NCBI GenBank assembly: GCA_947591605.1
Contig: CANQDF010000011.1
Span: 1-64,000 of the forward strand
Direction of reading: 5' to 3'
Source: an uncultured Clostridia bacterium
Lineage (GTDB): Bacteria > Bacillota > Clostridia > Lachnospirales > CAG-274
DNA: 64,000 nucleotides
A program made the position numbers and the translations under genes. Under the pieces are notes generated by a model, which worked only from the letters and a program-made list of their open reading frames with translations, was not told the origin of the DNA and made no database searches. Below are positions 33,948 through 44,082 of the stretch, piece by piece (positions within the stretch are counted from its first letter, which is position 1; every line of letters starts with the position of its first letter).

Positions 33948-35534
33948 TTGAAAAGGTTATCTGCCGTTTTTGCAGGCATTTTAATTATATTTGTTTTTTT
34001 GAGCTTTTCCGTATCCTTTGGCGCACAGCGCGATATAAGGATAGGGCTTGAGCGTCATTACATAGGCGTGGGCAGTATACCCATAAGCGACAGTGTTGTG
34101 ACCGTGCAGATAGGCGAGGGCACAAAGTACAGTGCTGCAGGCGGTGTTACGGCTGTACCGGTAAACGGAAGCTACTATGATTCGGGTCTTAAATTCAACA
34201 CATATAACGAAGCAAAGCTCTATGCCGATGCCTTTTCGGGTGATGCCGTGCCTGCTCTTACGGACAGGGGCTGGGGAGTATACTTCCCCAAAACGGCCGA
34301 AAGCACCACCCTTGCCGAGGAAGAATCCGCAGATGAGGATAATACCGGGGCGACCGAAGAGGAAACCGAGGAAACAACACAGTATGAAGCAAGCAATACC
34401 GATATTTCGGGCTTTACGGGTATAACCCTCGGCGGCAATGCGGTAGCCTTTAATGCGGGCGGAAAAACCGCATATATAATAAACGGAAACGATTGTGTAC
34501 ATATATCAACGGGCAGCGGTATCGTAGCGCTCGGTGAGTATAAATACAGAGATGTTATAGAGATCTACAGAAATGCAAATACGGTAAATGCGGTAAATAT
34601 ACTGCCTGTGGAAAAATATCTGCTCGGCGTGGTCACCTCGGAGATGCCGCAGTCATGGCCCATTGAGGCTATAAAAGCGCAGGCGGTCGCAGCAAGGACA
34701 TATGCAAACCGTAATTTTGGCAAGCACGGCAGATATGACCTTTGCGACGGTACGGACTGTCAGCAGTACAACGGTGTAAACGGTGAATCCTCTGCCTCGG
34801 TTCAGGCGGTAAATGCAACAAGCGGCATTATGGCGTATTACAACGGTCAGCTTATTGCAGCCACATATTTTTCGTCAAGCGGCGGACATACACAAAACGC
34901 CGAGGATGTATGGGGCACGGCGGTGCCTTATCTTGTAGGCGTCAAGGAGATCAACGAAACAGGCGGCAAACAGTGGGTAAGGACATTTTCCTTTGCCGAG
35001 ATGACTAAGCTTTGCAAGGATTCCGGTCACGATGTGGGCAACGTTACGGGCGTAAGAGTGGGAGAAACTCTTGACGGCGGACTTGTAAAAACCATGATAA
35101 TAGAGGGTACAGCCGATACCGTTACCCTTGAGCGTGAGGAGATACGTGAGCTTTTCAAAAATTCCGCAGAGGGCAGCCTGTACAGCAGAAACTTTAAATT
35201 GTCTTCCTCTGCAGTAAAATCCAACAATGTATATGTTCTTTCGCAGTCGGGCGATGAAAGCGCCGATCTTAACGTTATATCTGCCGTATCCGCAGGCGGG
35301 GCCATAGGCCCTGTCAAGGATGCAAACATAGTTGTTGTCGGCAAGGACGGCGAGTATGTGCTCACCTCGGGCGGCAGCAATATGACGGAGGCTCAGGACA
35401 GCATTACCATAACGGGAAGCGGCTACGGACACGGCGTAGGCATGAGCCAGTACGGCGCAAAGGGTATGGCAGAGCTTGGCTACAGCTATACGGAGATATT
35501 AAAGTACTATTACACGGGTATAGATGTTCATTAA
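33948..35534 (+). CDS. Secreted SpoIID/LytB-domain protein
   Basis: 528 residues from TTG 33948 (GAGGTG upstream). Signal peptide or anchor ([19 protein letters not shown]). A variable region (25-160) with an acidic Glu/Thr stretch precedes the SpoIID domain (about 225-330: [39 protein letters not shown]), and the C-terminal [18 protein letters not shown]. SpoIID is a lytic transglycosylase in spore engulfment; related proteins remodel the vegetative wall. It heads an operon with queA, rarA and a GHL10 gene. Confidence 0.88.
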   Translation: MKRLSAVFAGILIIFVFLSFSVSFGAQRDIRIGLERHYIGVGSIPISDSVVTVQIGEGTKYSAAGGVTAVPVNGSYYDSGLKFNTYNEAKLYADAFSGDAVPALTDRGWGVYFPKTAESTTLAEEESADEDNTGATEEETEETTQYEASNTDISGFTGITLGGNAVAFNAGGKTAYIINGNDCVHISTGSGIVALGEYKYRDVIEIYRNANTVNAVNILPVEKYLLGVVTSEMPQSWPIEAIKAQAVAARTYANRNFGKHGRYDLCDGTDCQQYNGVNGESSASVQAVNATSGIMAYYNGQLIAATYFSSSGGHTQNAEDVWGTAVPYLVGVKEINETGGKQWVRTFSFAEMTKLCKDSGHDVGNVTGVRVGETLDGGLVKTMIIEGTADTVTLEREEIRELFKNSAEGSLYSRNFKLSSSAVKSNNVYVLSQSGDESADLNVISAVSAGGAIGPVKDANIVVVGKDGEYVLTSGGSNMTEAQDSITITGSGYGHGVGMSQYGAKGMAELGYSYTEILKYYYTGIDVH

Positions 35535-35545
35535 GGAGCAGCACA

Positions 35546-36586
35546 ATGAAAAAAAGCGATTTTTATTATGACCTGCCAAAGGAGCTGATTGCCCAGCATC
35601 CGCTTAAGGAGCGTGATTCCTCAAGGCTGATGGTGCTGGATAAAAATACGGGTGAGATACGCCACAGGGTATTTGCGGATATAAAGGATATGCTCAGGGA
35701 GGGCGACTGCCTTGTAATAAACGAAACAAGGGTGCTGCCCGCAAGGCTGATAGGCGAAAGAAAGGACACGGGTACGAGGGTAGAGATACTTTTGCTCTCA
35801 CGCAAGGACGCCAATACATGGGAGAGCATAGTATACCCCGGCAAAAAGGCACGTCCCGGACACAGGATAGTGTTTGGCGGCGGCAGGCTGGAGGCAGTGA
35901 TAAAGGATATAGTAAACGAGGGCAACAGGATAGTCGAGTTTATATACGACGGCATTTTTGAGGAGATACTCGACGAGCTCGGTCAGATGCCTCTGCCGCC
36001 GTACATTACCGAAAAACTGGAGGATAAAAACCGTTATCAGACAGTTTATGCAAAAAACGACGGCTCTGCTGCGGCGCCTACTGCGGGCCTGCATTTTACC
36101 GACGGGCTGCTTGCGGAGATAGAGTCAAAGGGTGTGAATATAGCAAGGCTTACGCTGCATGTGGGTCTGGGCACCTTCCGACCCGTCAAGGAGGAAAATA
36201 TACTTGAGCATAAAATGCACTCGGAATATTATATAATTGACGAAGAAAACGCCGAGCTTATAAACCGTACAAGGCAAAACGGCGGCAGAATAACAGCCGT
36301 AGGCACAACAAGCACCAGAACATTGGAATCCGTTGCCGACGAAAACGGGTTTATAAGGCCGGGCAGCGGCTATACGGATATTTTTATATACCCCGGTTAC
36401 AAATTCAGGGCGATAGACAGCCTTATAACAAACTTTCATTTGCCCGAGTCCACGCTCATCATGCTTGTGAGCGCTCTTGCGGGCAGGGATAATGTGCTTG
36501 CCGCATACAGGGCGGCGGTGGAAAACAGATACAGATTTTTTTCGTTCGGTGACGCTATGTTTATAACGGAGCTTGACAGGGAGTGA
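35546..36586 (+). CDS. queA: S-adenosylmethionine:tRNA ribosyltransferase-isomerase
   Basis: 346 residues with [22 protein letters not shown] at the start and the [10 protein letters not shown] and [10 protein letters not shown] motifs. It makes epoxyqueuosine at the tRNA wobble position. 11 bases after the SpoIID-like gene and 4 bases before rarA, so an operon. Confidence 0.95.
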   Translation: MKKSDFYYDLPKELIAQHPLKERDSSRLMVLDKNTGEIRHRVFADIKDMLREGDCLVINETRVLPARLIGERKDTGTRVEILLLSRKDANTWESIVYPGKKARPGHRIVFGGGRLEAVIKDIVNEGNRIVEFIYDGIFEEILDELGQMPLPPYITEKLEDKNRYQTVYAKNDGSAAAPTAGLHFTDGLLAEIESKGVNIARLTLHVGLGTFRPVKEENILEHKMHSEYYIIDEENAELINRTRQNGGRITAVGTTSTRTLESVADENGFIRPGSGYTDIFIYPGYKFRAIDSLITNFHLPESTLIMLVSALAGRDNVLAAYRAAVENRYRFFSFGDAMFITELDRE

Positions 36587-36590
36587 TCTT

Positions 36591-37913
36591 ATGGATCTTT
36601 TTGACTACAGCAAAAAAAATGCTTTAAAAAACGAGAGTCCGCTTGCTTCAAGGCTCAGACCCACATCTCTGGAGGACTTTGTCGGTCAGGAGCATATAGT
36701 GGGCAAAAATACTCTGCTCTACAGAGCCATTATGGCGGACAAGCTGTCATCGGTAATTTTTTACGGCCCTCCCGGTACGGGCAAAACAACGCTTGCAAAA
36801 ATAATAGCCAACACAACCAAAAGCGGCTTTGTACAGATAAATGCCACCGCTGCGGGCAAAAAGGATATAACCGATGCGGTGGATAGGGCAAAGGACAGGC
36901 TTGCCATGTACGGCAGGCATACCATACTTTTTATAGACGAGATACACAGGTTCAATAAAGGACAGCAGGATGCGCTTTTGCCCTATGTGGAGGACGGCAC
37001 TGTCATACTTATAGGCGCCACTACGGAGAACCCTTATTTTGAGGTAAATAAGGCTTTGCTCTCACGCAGCATTGTTTTTGAGCTTGAACCTCTGTCGGAA
37101 AAAAATATATCCGAGATAATAAAGAGAGCCGTTACGGACAATGAAAACGGTATGGGCAGCTATAATGTATGTATAGACGACGATGCCGTTTTATTCCTGA
37201 GCGGTATTGCAAACGGTGACGCAAGGACGGCGCTCAATGCGGTGGAGCTTGCCGTGCTTACTACCGAAAGGTCGGAGGACGGCAGGATACATATAGACAT
37301 GGATACTGCCCGGCAGTGTATACAGAAAAGGGCGCTCAATTACGAAAAGGACGGGGACAACCACTACGACACCATATCGGCATTTATAAAAAGCATGCGT
37401 GGTTCGGATCCCGATGCGGCGGTGTATTACCTTGCCAAAATGCTGTATGCAGGGGAGGATCCCAAGTTTATAGCAAGGCGTATAGTTATATGCGCTTCCG
37501 AGGATGTCGGCAATGCCGACCCCCAAGCCGTTTGTGTTGCCGTTGCTGCGGCGCAGGCACTGGATTTTATAGGTCTGCCCGAGGCACGCATAAATCTTGC
37601 GCAGGCGGCTGCCTATGTGGCATGTGCGCCAAAGAGCAACTCCGTAATTATGGCAATAGACAATGCAATGGCGGATGTGCGCAATATACGGGTAAGCGGT
37701 GTACCCAACCATCTGAGGGACTGCCATTACCCCGGTGCGGAGGAGCTTGGGCACGGTCAGGGCTATCTGTATGCGCACGATTTTGAAAACCATTATGTAA
37801 AGCAGCAGTATCTGCCGGATGAGCTTGTCGGCAAAAAATACTACGTTCCGTCCGATAACGGATATGAAAGGAAGATAAAGGAATGGTTCGCAAAAATAAA
37901 AAAGGAGGAGTAA
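36591..37913 (+). CDS. rarA: Replication-associated recombination AAA+ ATPase
   Basis: 440 residues. Walker A GPPGTGKTT (about 50-58), Walker B FIDEIHRFNK, sensor 1 GATTENP, and a C-terminal MgsA domain (DPKFIARRIVICASEDVGNADP). Acts at stalled replication forks. ATG 36591 follows an AGGGAG; the frame is also open 18 bases earlier but without a better SD. Confidence 0.94.
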   Translation: MDLFDYSKKNALKNESPLASRLRPTSLEDFVGQEHIVGKNTLLYRAIMADKLSSVIFYGPPGTGKTTLAKIIANTTKSGFVQINATAAGKKDITDAVDRAKDRLAMYGRHTILFIDEIHRFNKGQQDALLPYVEDGTVILIGATTENPYFEVNKALLSRSIVFELEPLSEKNISEIIKRAVTDNENGMGSYNVCIDDDAVLFLSGIANGDARTALNAVELAVLTTERSEDGRIHIDMDTARQCIQKRALNYEKDGDNHYDTISAFIKSMRGSDPDAAVYYLAKMLYAGEDPKFIARRIVICASEDVGNADPQAVCVAVAAAQALDFIGLPEARINLAQAAAYVACAPKSNSVIMAIDNAMADVRNIRVSGVPNHLRDCHYPGAEELGHGQGYLYAHDFENHYVKQQYLPDELVGKKYYVPSDNGYERKIKEWFAKIKKEE

Positions 37914-37915
37914 CC

Positions 37916-39589
37916 TTGCAAAGAGCAATACGATGTTTGATTTTGCTTGCCGCAGCAATAAGCTGCTGCATTGTTTTTTGTGCGAATGTAAGCGCAGAGG
38001 AGCGTTTTAAGGGTATGTGGGTATCCACGGTATACAATCTGGATTATCCCTCAAAGCCTACGGACGACCCCTCGGTGTTAAAGGCTGAGGCGGACAAAAT
38101 ACTTGACAATTGCAGAGATATGGGCATAAACAATGTGTTTTTGCAGGTACGCCCCAATTCGGACGCCTTATACAAATCGTCAATTTATCCGTGGAGCGCA
38201 TATCTTACAGGCGAGCAGGGCAAGGCTCCCGCAGACGGCTTTGATCCGCTTGAATACTGGGTGGAGGGCGCCCATGCAAGAGGCATGAAGCTGCATGCGT
38301 GGATAAATCCGTACAGGGCAACCAAGGTGTACAGTACATCCGAGGACGGACTGGCATCACTTGCACCCACAAACCCGGCAGTGCTTCACCCGGGTTATAT
38401 AATAAAATATACCGACGGCAATTATTATTACAATCCGTATCTGCCGGAGGTGAGGCAGCTTGTTGCTGACGGGATCAAGGAGATAACGGACGGCTACGAT
38501 GTGGACGGGATACATATGGACGATTATTTCTATCCGGGCTCGGATTTTGCCGATGAAGCTTATTTTCAAAAGTATAAGGGCAGCTTTACGGACAAGGGCG
38601 ACTGGAGAAGAAATAATGTCAATTTGCTTGTTTCGGAGATCAAAAAAACGATCGATGCCTGCGGACGGGATATAGAGTTTGGCATAAGCCCCGCAGGCAT
38701 ATGGGCAAACAAAGTCAATAATCCGCTTGGCAGCAATACCTCGGGCAACGAGTCTTATTATGCGCACTATGCCGATACAAGGAAATGGGCGCTCGAGGGC
38801 ACCGTGGATTATATTGCGCCTCAGATATACTGGGAGATAGGTCATGCCCGTGCCGATTACAAGACACTGGTGAACTGGTGGGCGGATACCCTTAAGGACG
38901 CTCCCGCAAAGCTCTATATAGGCCTTGCGGATTACAGGGCAAACGGGGCGGCGGCTTCCGATGTGTGGTACGGCGGCAGCGAGATAATAAGGCAGCTTGA
39001 CCTTAACGGCAGTATACCCAAAGTAAGCGGTGAGATACACTTCAGATATAAAATGATAATGGATACGCCTGTGCTTGCGGATAAGCTTAAGCAGTACTAT
39101 ACGGGCGGCACACAGACGACAGCCGCTCAGACAGCCGCAGCAGCGGAGCAGAGTACGGTTATCACCGAGCAGACGGTTGAAACCACCACACAGGCGCCTG
39201 TCATGCCTGCTTCAAAGCCTGCCCCTGCGGCTGACCCCGATGCGGTAAGGGTTATGGTAAACGGGGAATATGTTGTTTTTGATGCGCCGCCGGTTATTGA
39301 AAAAGGCAGGACGCTTGTGCCTATGAGGGCTGTTTTTGAGGCGCTCGGCGCCGATGTGCAGTGGAACAGCGATGTGCAGTCGGTGGTAGCACAGCGTGGG
39401 GAAACAAGGATAACGCTTTTGATAGGCAGCGAGGATATGCTTGTAAATAACAAGGATATAGTAAAGCTGGATGTACCCGCAAAGATCATGGAAAGCAGGA
39501 CAATGATACCGCTAAGGGCGGTATCGGAGGCATTTGACTGCAAGGTGGACTGGGATAACGAAAAACGGCTCGTTACCATAACCGAATAA
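37916..39589 (+). CDS. Secreted GHL10 (DUF187) glycosyl-hydrolase-like protein with C-terminal copper-amine-oxidase-like domain
   Basis: 557 residues from TTG 37916 (AAGGAGGAG, 5 bases upstream; 2 bases after rarA). Signal peptide (ILLAAAISCCIVFCANVSAEE), GHL10 barrel (about 30-375: FKGMWVSTVYNLDYP, FLQVRPNSDALYKS, HAWINPYRA, GIHMDDYFYP), Thr/Ala-rich linker, and a C-terminal domain (about 440-557) with LVPMRAVFEALGADVQW and IPLRAVSEAFDCKVDW of the Cu_amine_oxidN1 type. GHL10 enzymes act on peptidoglycan after stem peptide removal. Confidence 0.88.
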   Translation: MQRAIRCLILLAAAISCCIVFCANVSAEERFKGMWVSTVYNLDYPSKPTDDPSVLKAEADKILDNCRDMGINNVFLQVRPNSDALYKSSIYPWSAYLTGEQGKAPADGFDPLEYWVEGAHARGMKLHAWINPYRATKVYSTSEDGLASLAPTNPAVLHPGYIIKYTDGNYYYNPYLPEVRQLVADGIKEITDGYDVDGIHMDDYFYPGSDFADEAYFQKYKGSFTDKGDWRRNNVNLLVSEIKKTIDACGRDIEFGISPAGIWANKVNNPLGSNTSGNESYYAHYADTRKWALEGTVDYIAPQIYWEIGHARADYKTLVNWWADTLKDAPAKLYIGLADYRANGAAASDVWYGGSEIIRQLDLNGSIPKVSGEIHFRYKMIMDTPVLADKLKQYYTGGTQTTAAQTAAAAEQSTVITEQTVETTTQAPVMPASKPAPAADPDAVRVMVNGEYVVFDAPPVIEKGRTLVPMRAVFEALGADVQWNSDVQSVVAQRGETRITLLIGSEDMLVNNKDIVKLDVPAKIMESRTMIPLRAVSEAFDCKVDWDNEKRLVTITE

Positions 39590-39640
39590 ACCGGACGGTT
39601 TTGCAATTTAAAGCTTATCGGGAAAAATTAATACAAAACA

Positions 39641-39690
39641 AAAAAGGATCCTAAGACGGGTACAGCCCGTTCTCCGGATCCTTTTGTTAT
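39641..39690. terminator. Bidirectional terminator
   Basis: AAAAGGATCC (39642-39651) pairs with GGATCCTTTT (39676-39685) around a nested ACGGG/CCCGT hairpin, between convergent genes. Confidence 0.8.
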
Positions 39691-41129
39691 TGCCGTGCAG
39701 ACTGCTCACCTGTTGCCGATGCTGTGCGGCAGTCCTTTTTAAGCTCCACAAAAAACGTACAGCCGCCGCCTTTGCGGTTTTCTGCCCATATCCTGCCGTT
39801 ATGTCTTTTTATTATGGCATATGCGATGGAAAGCCCCAGTCCGTTGCCTGATATCTGCTTGTTTCTGGATTTATCGCTTCTGTAAAATCTGTCAAAGATG
39901 CGCTTTATATCCTCCTGCGGTATGCCCATACCGTTGTCGGAAACAGCTATGACCGTGTTTTCTCCGCTGTTGAGTATTTCGGTGTCCACCCTGCATTTTT
40001 CGGTACCCTTATACTTTAGGGCGTTTTCAATAATAATGCGCAATGTCTGCTTTATAAGATGGCTGTCGGCATATACCCATGCCTCCTTTTCGCCCGATAC
40101 GGTAAACACGGTATCCTCGGCAGTCATTCTGCTCTCGTAAACGACCTCCTCGGCAAGCTCCCTTACATTTACTCTTTCGGGGTTAAGCGCAGAGGTACCG
40201 TTATCCTCCCGTGCAAGAAAAAGCAGCTGGTTAATAAGTATATTCATATGATCGGTTTCGCTTTTTATGGAGGATATTGACTCCTGCAATACCGCCTCAT
40301 CGCTCTTGCCCCATCTGTCTATAAGCGCCGCATAGCCCTGTATTACCGATATAGGGGTCCTTAGCTCATGTGATGCGTCCGATACAAACTGCTTTTGCTT
40401 TTCAAAGCTGTCCTCCAGCCTGTCAAACATATTGTTGAAGGTTAGTGCAAGTGCTCTGAACTCGTCGTCCGCCGCAGGCAGCTCAATGCGTCTGCCCAGA
40501 TTTTCGGCATTAATTTTATCCACGGTTTCGGTCATTTCCCTTATGGGCTTAAGTATTTTTTTGCTTATAAGCCTGCCTATTGCAGCCGAAAGCAGCAGGG
40601 CGAGGGCATTTGCCGCCACAAAAATAATTATGAATGTACGCATAACACCCAGCTCGGCATTCTGAGGTCTGAATACCTGTACGGAATACTCTTTGCCGCC
40701 ATAGCTTGCAAGGCGCATAGTGTACATATAGTTTTCGTCGTTAAATTTGCCTGTTCTGAAGTTGAGCCTGCCGTTGTCATTGGGGCTCATACCAGGCTCG
40801 GGAGGGGGAAATTCCCTGCTGCCTATCGGTCTGCGTCTTTCGCTGCCGTGCTCGGTCACGGCTACCCTGACATATTTGTTGGGGTTGAGAGCCTCTATGG
40901 CATCGGTGTTTATATCTCCGCCGCTTTCAATATAGTCTGCGACCTTGTCTGCGGTTTCCTCAAGCTCGCTGCGGGATACGCTGCCGTAATAGAGCCATGC
41001 GTTTATAAGCATAAAGGAGGAGAGAAAAATAAGCAGCACCATAAAAAATACGGCATACAAGGCTGTTATTTTTTTGCTTACGGAAATTGCGTTAAATCTG
41101 CTTTTAAGCTTGTTAGTCATCCTTTGCAT
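39687..41129 (-). CDS. Sensor histidine kinase
   Basis: 480 residues. Two membrane helices (about 22-45 and 165-190) flank an extracellular sensor of about 115 residues. HAMP follows, then the H-box SHELRTPISVIQGYA, N-box IIENALKYKG, G1 DNGMGIPQ and G2 GNGLGLSIA. Partner of the response regulator whose 3' end overlaps its start by 17 bases. The stimulus is unknown. Confidence 0.93.
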   Translation of the reverse strand: MQRMTNKLKSRFNAISVSKKITALYAVFFMVLLIFLSSFMLINAWLYYGSVSRSELEETADKVADYIESGGDINTDAIEALNPNKYVRVAVTEHGSERRRPIGSREFPPPEPGMSPNDNGRLNFRTGKFNDENYMYTMRLASYGGKEYSVQVFRPQNAELGVMRTFIIIFVAANALALLLSAAIGRLISKKILKPIREMTETVDKINAENLGRRIELPAADDEFRALALTFNNMFDRLEDSFEKQKQFVSDASHELRTPISVIQGYAALIDRWGKSDEAVLQESISSIKSETDHMNILINQLLFLAREDNGTSALNPERVNVRELAEEVVYESRMTAEDTVFTVSGEKEAWVYADSHLIKQTLRIIIENALKYKGTEKCRVDTEILNSGENTVIAVSDNGMGIPQEDIKRIFDRFYRSDKSRNKQISGNGLGLSIAYAIIKRHNGRIWAENRKGGGCTFFVELKKDCRTASATGEQSARQ

Positions 41130-41808
41130 AGTAGCCTACACCTCTTATTGTGTGGATAAGCCTTATGTTGTACTTATCATCTATCTTTGTCCTGAGATAC
41201 CTTATATATACATCTACCACATTTGTTTCGCCTATATAGTCGTAGCCCCATACCTTATTTAGTATCTGCTCCCTGCTGAGCACTATATTTTTGTTTCGCA
41301 CAAGGTATTCAAGCAATTCAAACTCACGCTTGGTAAGCTCCACCATTTCGTCTGCATATTTTACGGTGTGCCTTGCCGTATCTATGGTAAGGGCGCCTGC
41401 ACTAAGTACGCTGTCGGTGCCGTTTCCACTGCCGGAGCGGCGCCTTAACACCACCCTGAGCCTTGCAAGCAGCTCTTCAATGGCAAAGGGCTTTGTCATA
41501 TAGTCATCGGCACCGTTGTCAAGCCCCGTTACCTTGTCCATGGTTTCTCCCTTTGCGGTGAGCATTATAACAGGGGTGTCGGATGTTTTTCTGATACGTC
41601 TGCATACCTCTATGCCGTTCAGCGAGGGAAGCATAAGATCAAGCAATACAACATCGGGGTTTGAATTTTCAAACCTTTCCAGACCGTCCCTGCCGTCATT
41701 GGATACCGTGACGTCATATCCCTCGTGCTTGAGCTCCAGCTCGATAAAGCGTGCAAGCTTTACTTCATCTTCAATTATAAGTATCATGGGCTTTTTTACA
41801 TCATCCAT
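41113..41808 (-). CDS. OmpR-family response regulator
   Basis: 231 residues from ATG at complement 41806-41808 (GGAGGTG upstream). Receiver with ILIIEDE, phospho-acceptor Asp in VVLLDLMLP, Lys in TKPFAIEELLA; C-terminal winged helix (VELTKREFELLEYL ... NVVDVYIRYLRTKID). First gene of the two-component operon. Confidence 0.94.
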   Translation of the reverse strand: MDDVKKPMILIIEDEVKLARFIELELKHEGYDVTVSNDGRDGLERFENSNPDVVLLDLMLPSLNGIEVCRRIRKTSDTPVIMLTAKGETMDKVTGLDNGADDYMTKPFAIEELLARLRVVLRRRSGSGNGTDSVLSAGALTIDTARHTVKYADEMVELTKREFELLEYLVRNKNIVLSREQILNKVWGYDYIGETNVVDVYIRYLRTKIDDKYNIRLIHTIRGVGYYAKDD

Positions 41809-41893
41809 TGGCTGCACCTCCGTTTTTGTATAGTCTATACAAGCTGTATTAAGCGGCAATTAATCAATTATTAGGATTGGATTAAAAATTTAA

Positions 41894-42237
41894 AGAGGGT
41901 GCTGCCCGGCAGCACCCTCATCGTGTCGATAAAGTCGACACGCTTGCAGGAAATGTAAGCATTTACGAGGAACAAACGAGGGTACCTCGTTTGCTTGCGG
42001 GGTACCCCCGCAAGTTCCTCTGCCTGCATTTTTTTCACAGAGTATAAAGAGATTCGTGCCTCGCTATCGCTTGACACTCCCTCTTTTCCTCGGTGGAAGT
42101 GAATTCCGCCTGCGGATTTTAGCCTGACGGCGCTTAAGTTACCTTAAGGTGTTTGTGAGTCTAGGTTCTAAAAAATTCATTTTTTAATATATTTTTAGTT
42201 TTTTTGACAGTCAGAGGGTGCTGCCCGGCAGCACCCT
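41894..42237 (+). repeat. Structured repeat, copy C, flanked by two palindromes
   Basis: Two copies of a GAGGGTGCTGCC-type palindrome (41895-41919 and 42213-42236) bracket the unit. Inside are an 8-bp hairpin (41922-41929 with 41935-41942), outer stem TGCAGG/CCTGCA (41945-41950 with 42023-42028) with T8, and the GAGGAAC/GTTCCTC stem with two GGTACC-core hairpins as in copy B. No gene lies in 41860-42285. Confidence 0.75.
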
Positions 42238-42285
42238 AACATACTGTTTGTATATTTTTTTGATAAAATTAAGGCTTTTAGATGT

Positions 42286-43665
42286 TTATTGCGCATCAAT
42301 TATTTTGTTGTATCGCCTTTGTGCATCGTTCTTGGCAGACCTTGAGGGGCTGTTGTCGACCACCTTTTGGTAATATGCCTTTGCATTGGCTGTATCACCC
42401 GCATCCTCGGCTATAATGCCGAGCCTGAGCATGGCATTATATTTTACTTCGGTATCGCTTAATGAGCAGGTAAGGCAATTGTTATACTGGGTTTTTGCCA
42501 GCTCAAAATTGCGCTGCTTTTCCGCAGTACGTCCCAAGGTGTAGTAGTCCTGAGCGGCGGCAGGCAGCACCTCGTTTCTCAAAGCGTTGTAGGTGTTTAT
42601 GGTTTCCGATGAAAAGCCGTCTGTATTAAGTGCAATAAGCTGTTGTGCAGCCTGTACCGTCTGACCGTTGTCATAAAGGCTCCTTATGGAGGTAAGCCTT
42701 GACGCCCTCTCCTGTATTTCCTTGGCATTTACATTGTTGAGCTGGTTTTTTAGCTCCTCGTTTTCCGCCGTAAGCTTGTCGCTCATTTCGTTTGATTTGA
42801 CTGTAAGGCTTTCATAATCTGTCTGGAGCTTTTTATATTCGTCCGATATATCGGTATACTCGCTTTCGTACTTCTCCGTAATGCTTGGTATCACAAGCAC
42901 AAACATAACTATTATTGTACATACGCAGCCGACAGCAAACATAACAGCAGGGTTAAGCGGCTTGCCAACCTTTTTGTTTTTTACGATATCGGGAGGCATA
43001 TAGTAGGTGGCATAGCGCATCTCGCTTTTGTTTATGCGGGGGTCGGGGCGTGATTTGTCGGGACAGAGCTGCCTGTAGTAGCCCAGTGCCACGGGGTTGT
43101 TTACATCCATGCGCAGCACTGTGTTTACTATATCGAGGGCATCGTTGTTTCTGCCCCTCATAAGATAGCACAGCGACAGCAGATTAAGCGCCCCAATAAA
43201 TTTGCCGTTTATATCCAGCGCCTTTTTTAACCTGATAATGGCAAGATCGTCGTTTTTTTCCTTAACATATCGCAGAGCCTCGTTATAGAGGCTGACGCTG
43301 TCCTCCATTTTTTCGCTGCTGCGTATATTTTCCTCATAATCGGCAAGGTAATCGGCAGCAGGGTTTTTGTCGCTTTTTATATTCTGGCTTACTATCCACT
43401 GTATAAGGGCGTCGGCCATCTGACCTATTTCATAGTATATAAGCCCCAGCAGATTGCGTGCATTTATATTGTTTTTGTCAAAAAGTATGCTTTTTTTAAG
43501 GCTTTCCACAGCGCCGGACAGATCTCTGTTTTTTGCCTGCTCCAGCCCCTTGTTGTAAAGCCTGACGGATATGTTGCATGCTTTTATGCGCAAAGCCGCC
43601 ATATCGCCGCAGGCAGGGCATATACTGCCTTTATTGAATTTATAGCCGCAGCTTGGACATTTCAT
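42286..43665 (-). CDS. Zinc-ribbon, TPR and coiled-coil membrane protein
   Basis: 459 residues. N-terminal zinc ribbon (CPSCGYKF...CPACG), a first TPR block (about 35-205), one membrane helix (about 240-262, MFAVGCVCTIIVMFVLVIP), a coiled coil (about 265-330), then a second TPR block (about 380-455) outside the membrane. No enzyme motif; probably a scaffold or assembly factor. Its start overlaps the stop of a small upstream gene (ATGA). Confidence 0.8.
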   Translation of the reverse strand: MKCPSCGYKFNKGSICPACGDMAALRIKACNISVRLYNKGLEQAKNRDLSGAVESLKKSILFDKNNINARNLLGLIYYEIGQMADALIQWIVSQNIKSDKNPAADYLADYEENIRSSEKMEDSVSLYNEALRYVKEKNDDLAIIRLKKALDINGKFIGALNLLSLCYLMRGRNNDALDIVNTVLRMDVNNPVALGYYRQLCPDKSRPDPRINKSEMRYATYYMPPDIVKNKKVGKPLNPAVMFAVGCVCTIIVMFVLVIPSITEKYESEYTDISDEYKKLQTDYESLTVKSNEMSDKLTAENEELKNQLNNVNAKEIQERASRLTSIRSLYDNGQTVQAAQQLIALNTDGFSSETINTYNALRNEVLPAAAQDYYTLGRTAEKQRNFELAKTQYNNCLTCSLSDTEVKYNAMLRLGIIAEDAGDTANAKAYYQKVVDNSPSRSAKNDAQRRYNKIIDAQ

Positions 43666-43838
43666 TGCATCTTCTCCCCGTCAGATGAGCTTTTGTGCTC
43701 TACCATTTTAAGCATATCCATTATATCCTGTATTTCGTTTTCGGTAATTACCTTTTCAATTTCTTCTATCTCGTGCATAGGTTTATATTTTGCTATTTCT
43801 TTTTTAAAGTCAAACAACAATGATACCTCCTTAAACAT
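43662..43838 (-). CDS. Small charged protein upstream of the zinc-ribbon TPR gene (58 aa)
   Basis: Frame from ATG (complement 43836-43838) encodes MFKEVSLLFDFKKEIAKYK ... and ends in a TGA overlapping the next start. An AAGGAGG lies inside the frame, 5-8 bases before two consecutive TTG codons, so translation may begin at TTG 43817-43820 instead, giving about 52 residues. Strongly helical, Glu/Lys-rich. The coupling suggests it works with the TPR protein. Confidence 0.6.
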   Translation of the reverse strand: MFKEVSLLFDFKKEIAKYKPMHEIEEIEKVITENEIQDIMDMLKMVEHKSSSDGEKMQ

Positions 43839-43948
43839 AATGGCTCTCCATAAGTTTATTTATACCATATTTTCGCAATTAATACAACAACTTATTTGTC
43901 GGTTTTTGTCTGTTTTATATTTCATTTTTATTAAATACCGATTTTATG

Positions 43949-43976
43949 TTGAATATTTTATTAAAAAGTGTATAAT
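43949..43976 (+). promoter_or_regulatory. Promoter of the 44.1-kb gene
   Basis: TTGAAT (43949-43954), 16-base spacer, TATAAT (43971-43976). Confidence 0.65.
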
Positions 43977-43995
43977 TAAAGTTGAAACACTGAGG

Positions 43996-44051
43996 AAACA
44001 CCTTGTGATCAAACAGCAGGGCTTGCTTTAATTGCCCTTGGACAGGTGTTT
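43996..44051 (+). promoter_or_regulatory. Structured 5' leader
   Basis: AAACACCT (43996-44003) pairs with AGGTGTTT (44044-44051), enclosing an AGGGC/GCCCT hairpin (44018-44022 with 44034-44038). It lies in the leader RNA, 15 bases before the SD. It matches no riboswitch class that I can name. Confidence 0.45.
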
Positions 44052-44082
44052 GCCTAATTTATTTTGGGAGGATCAATCAAAT

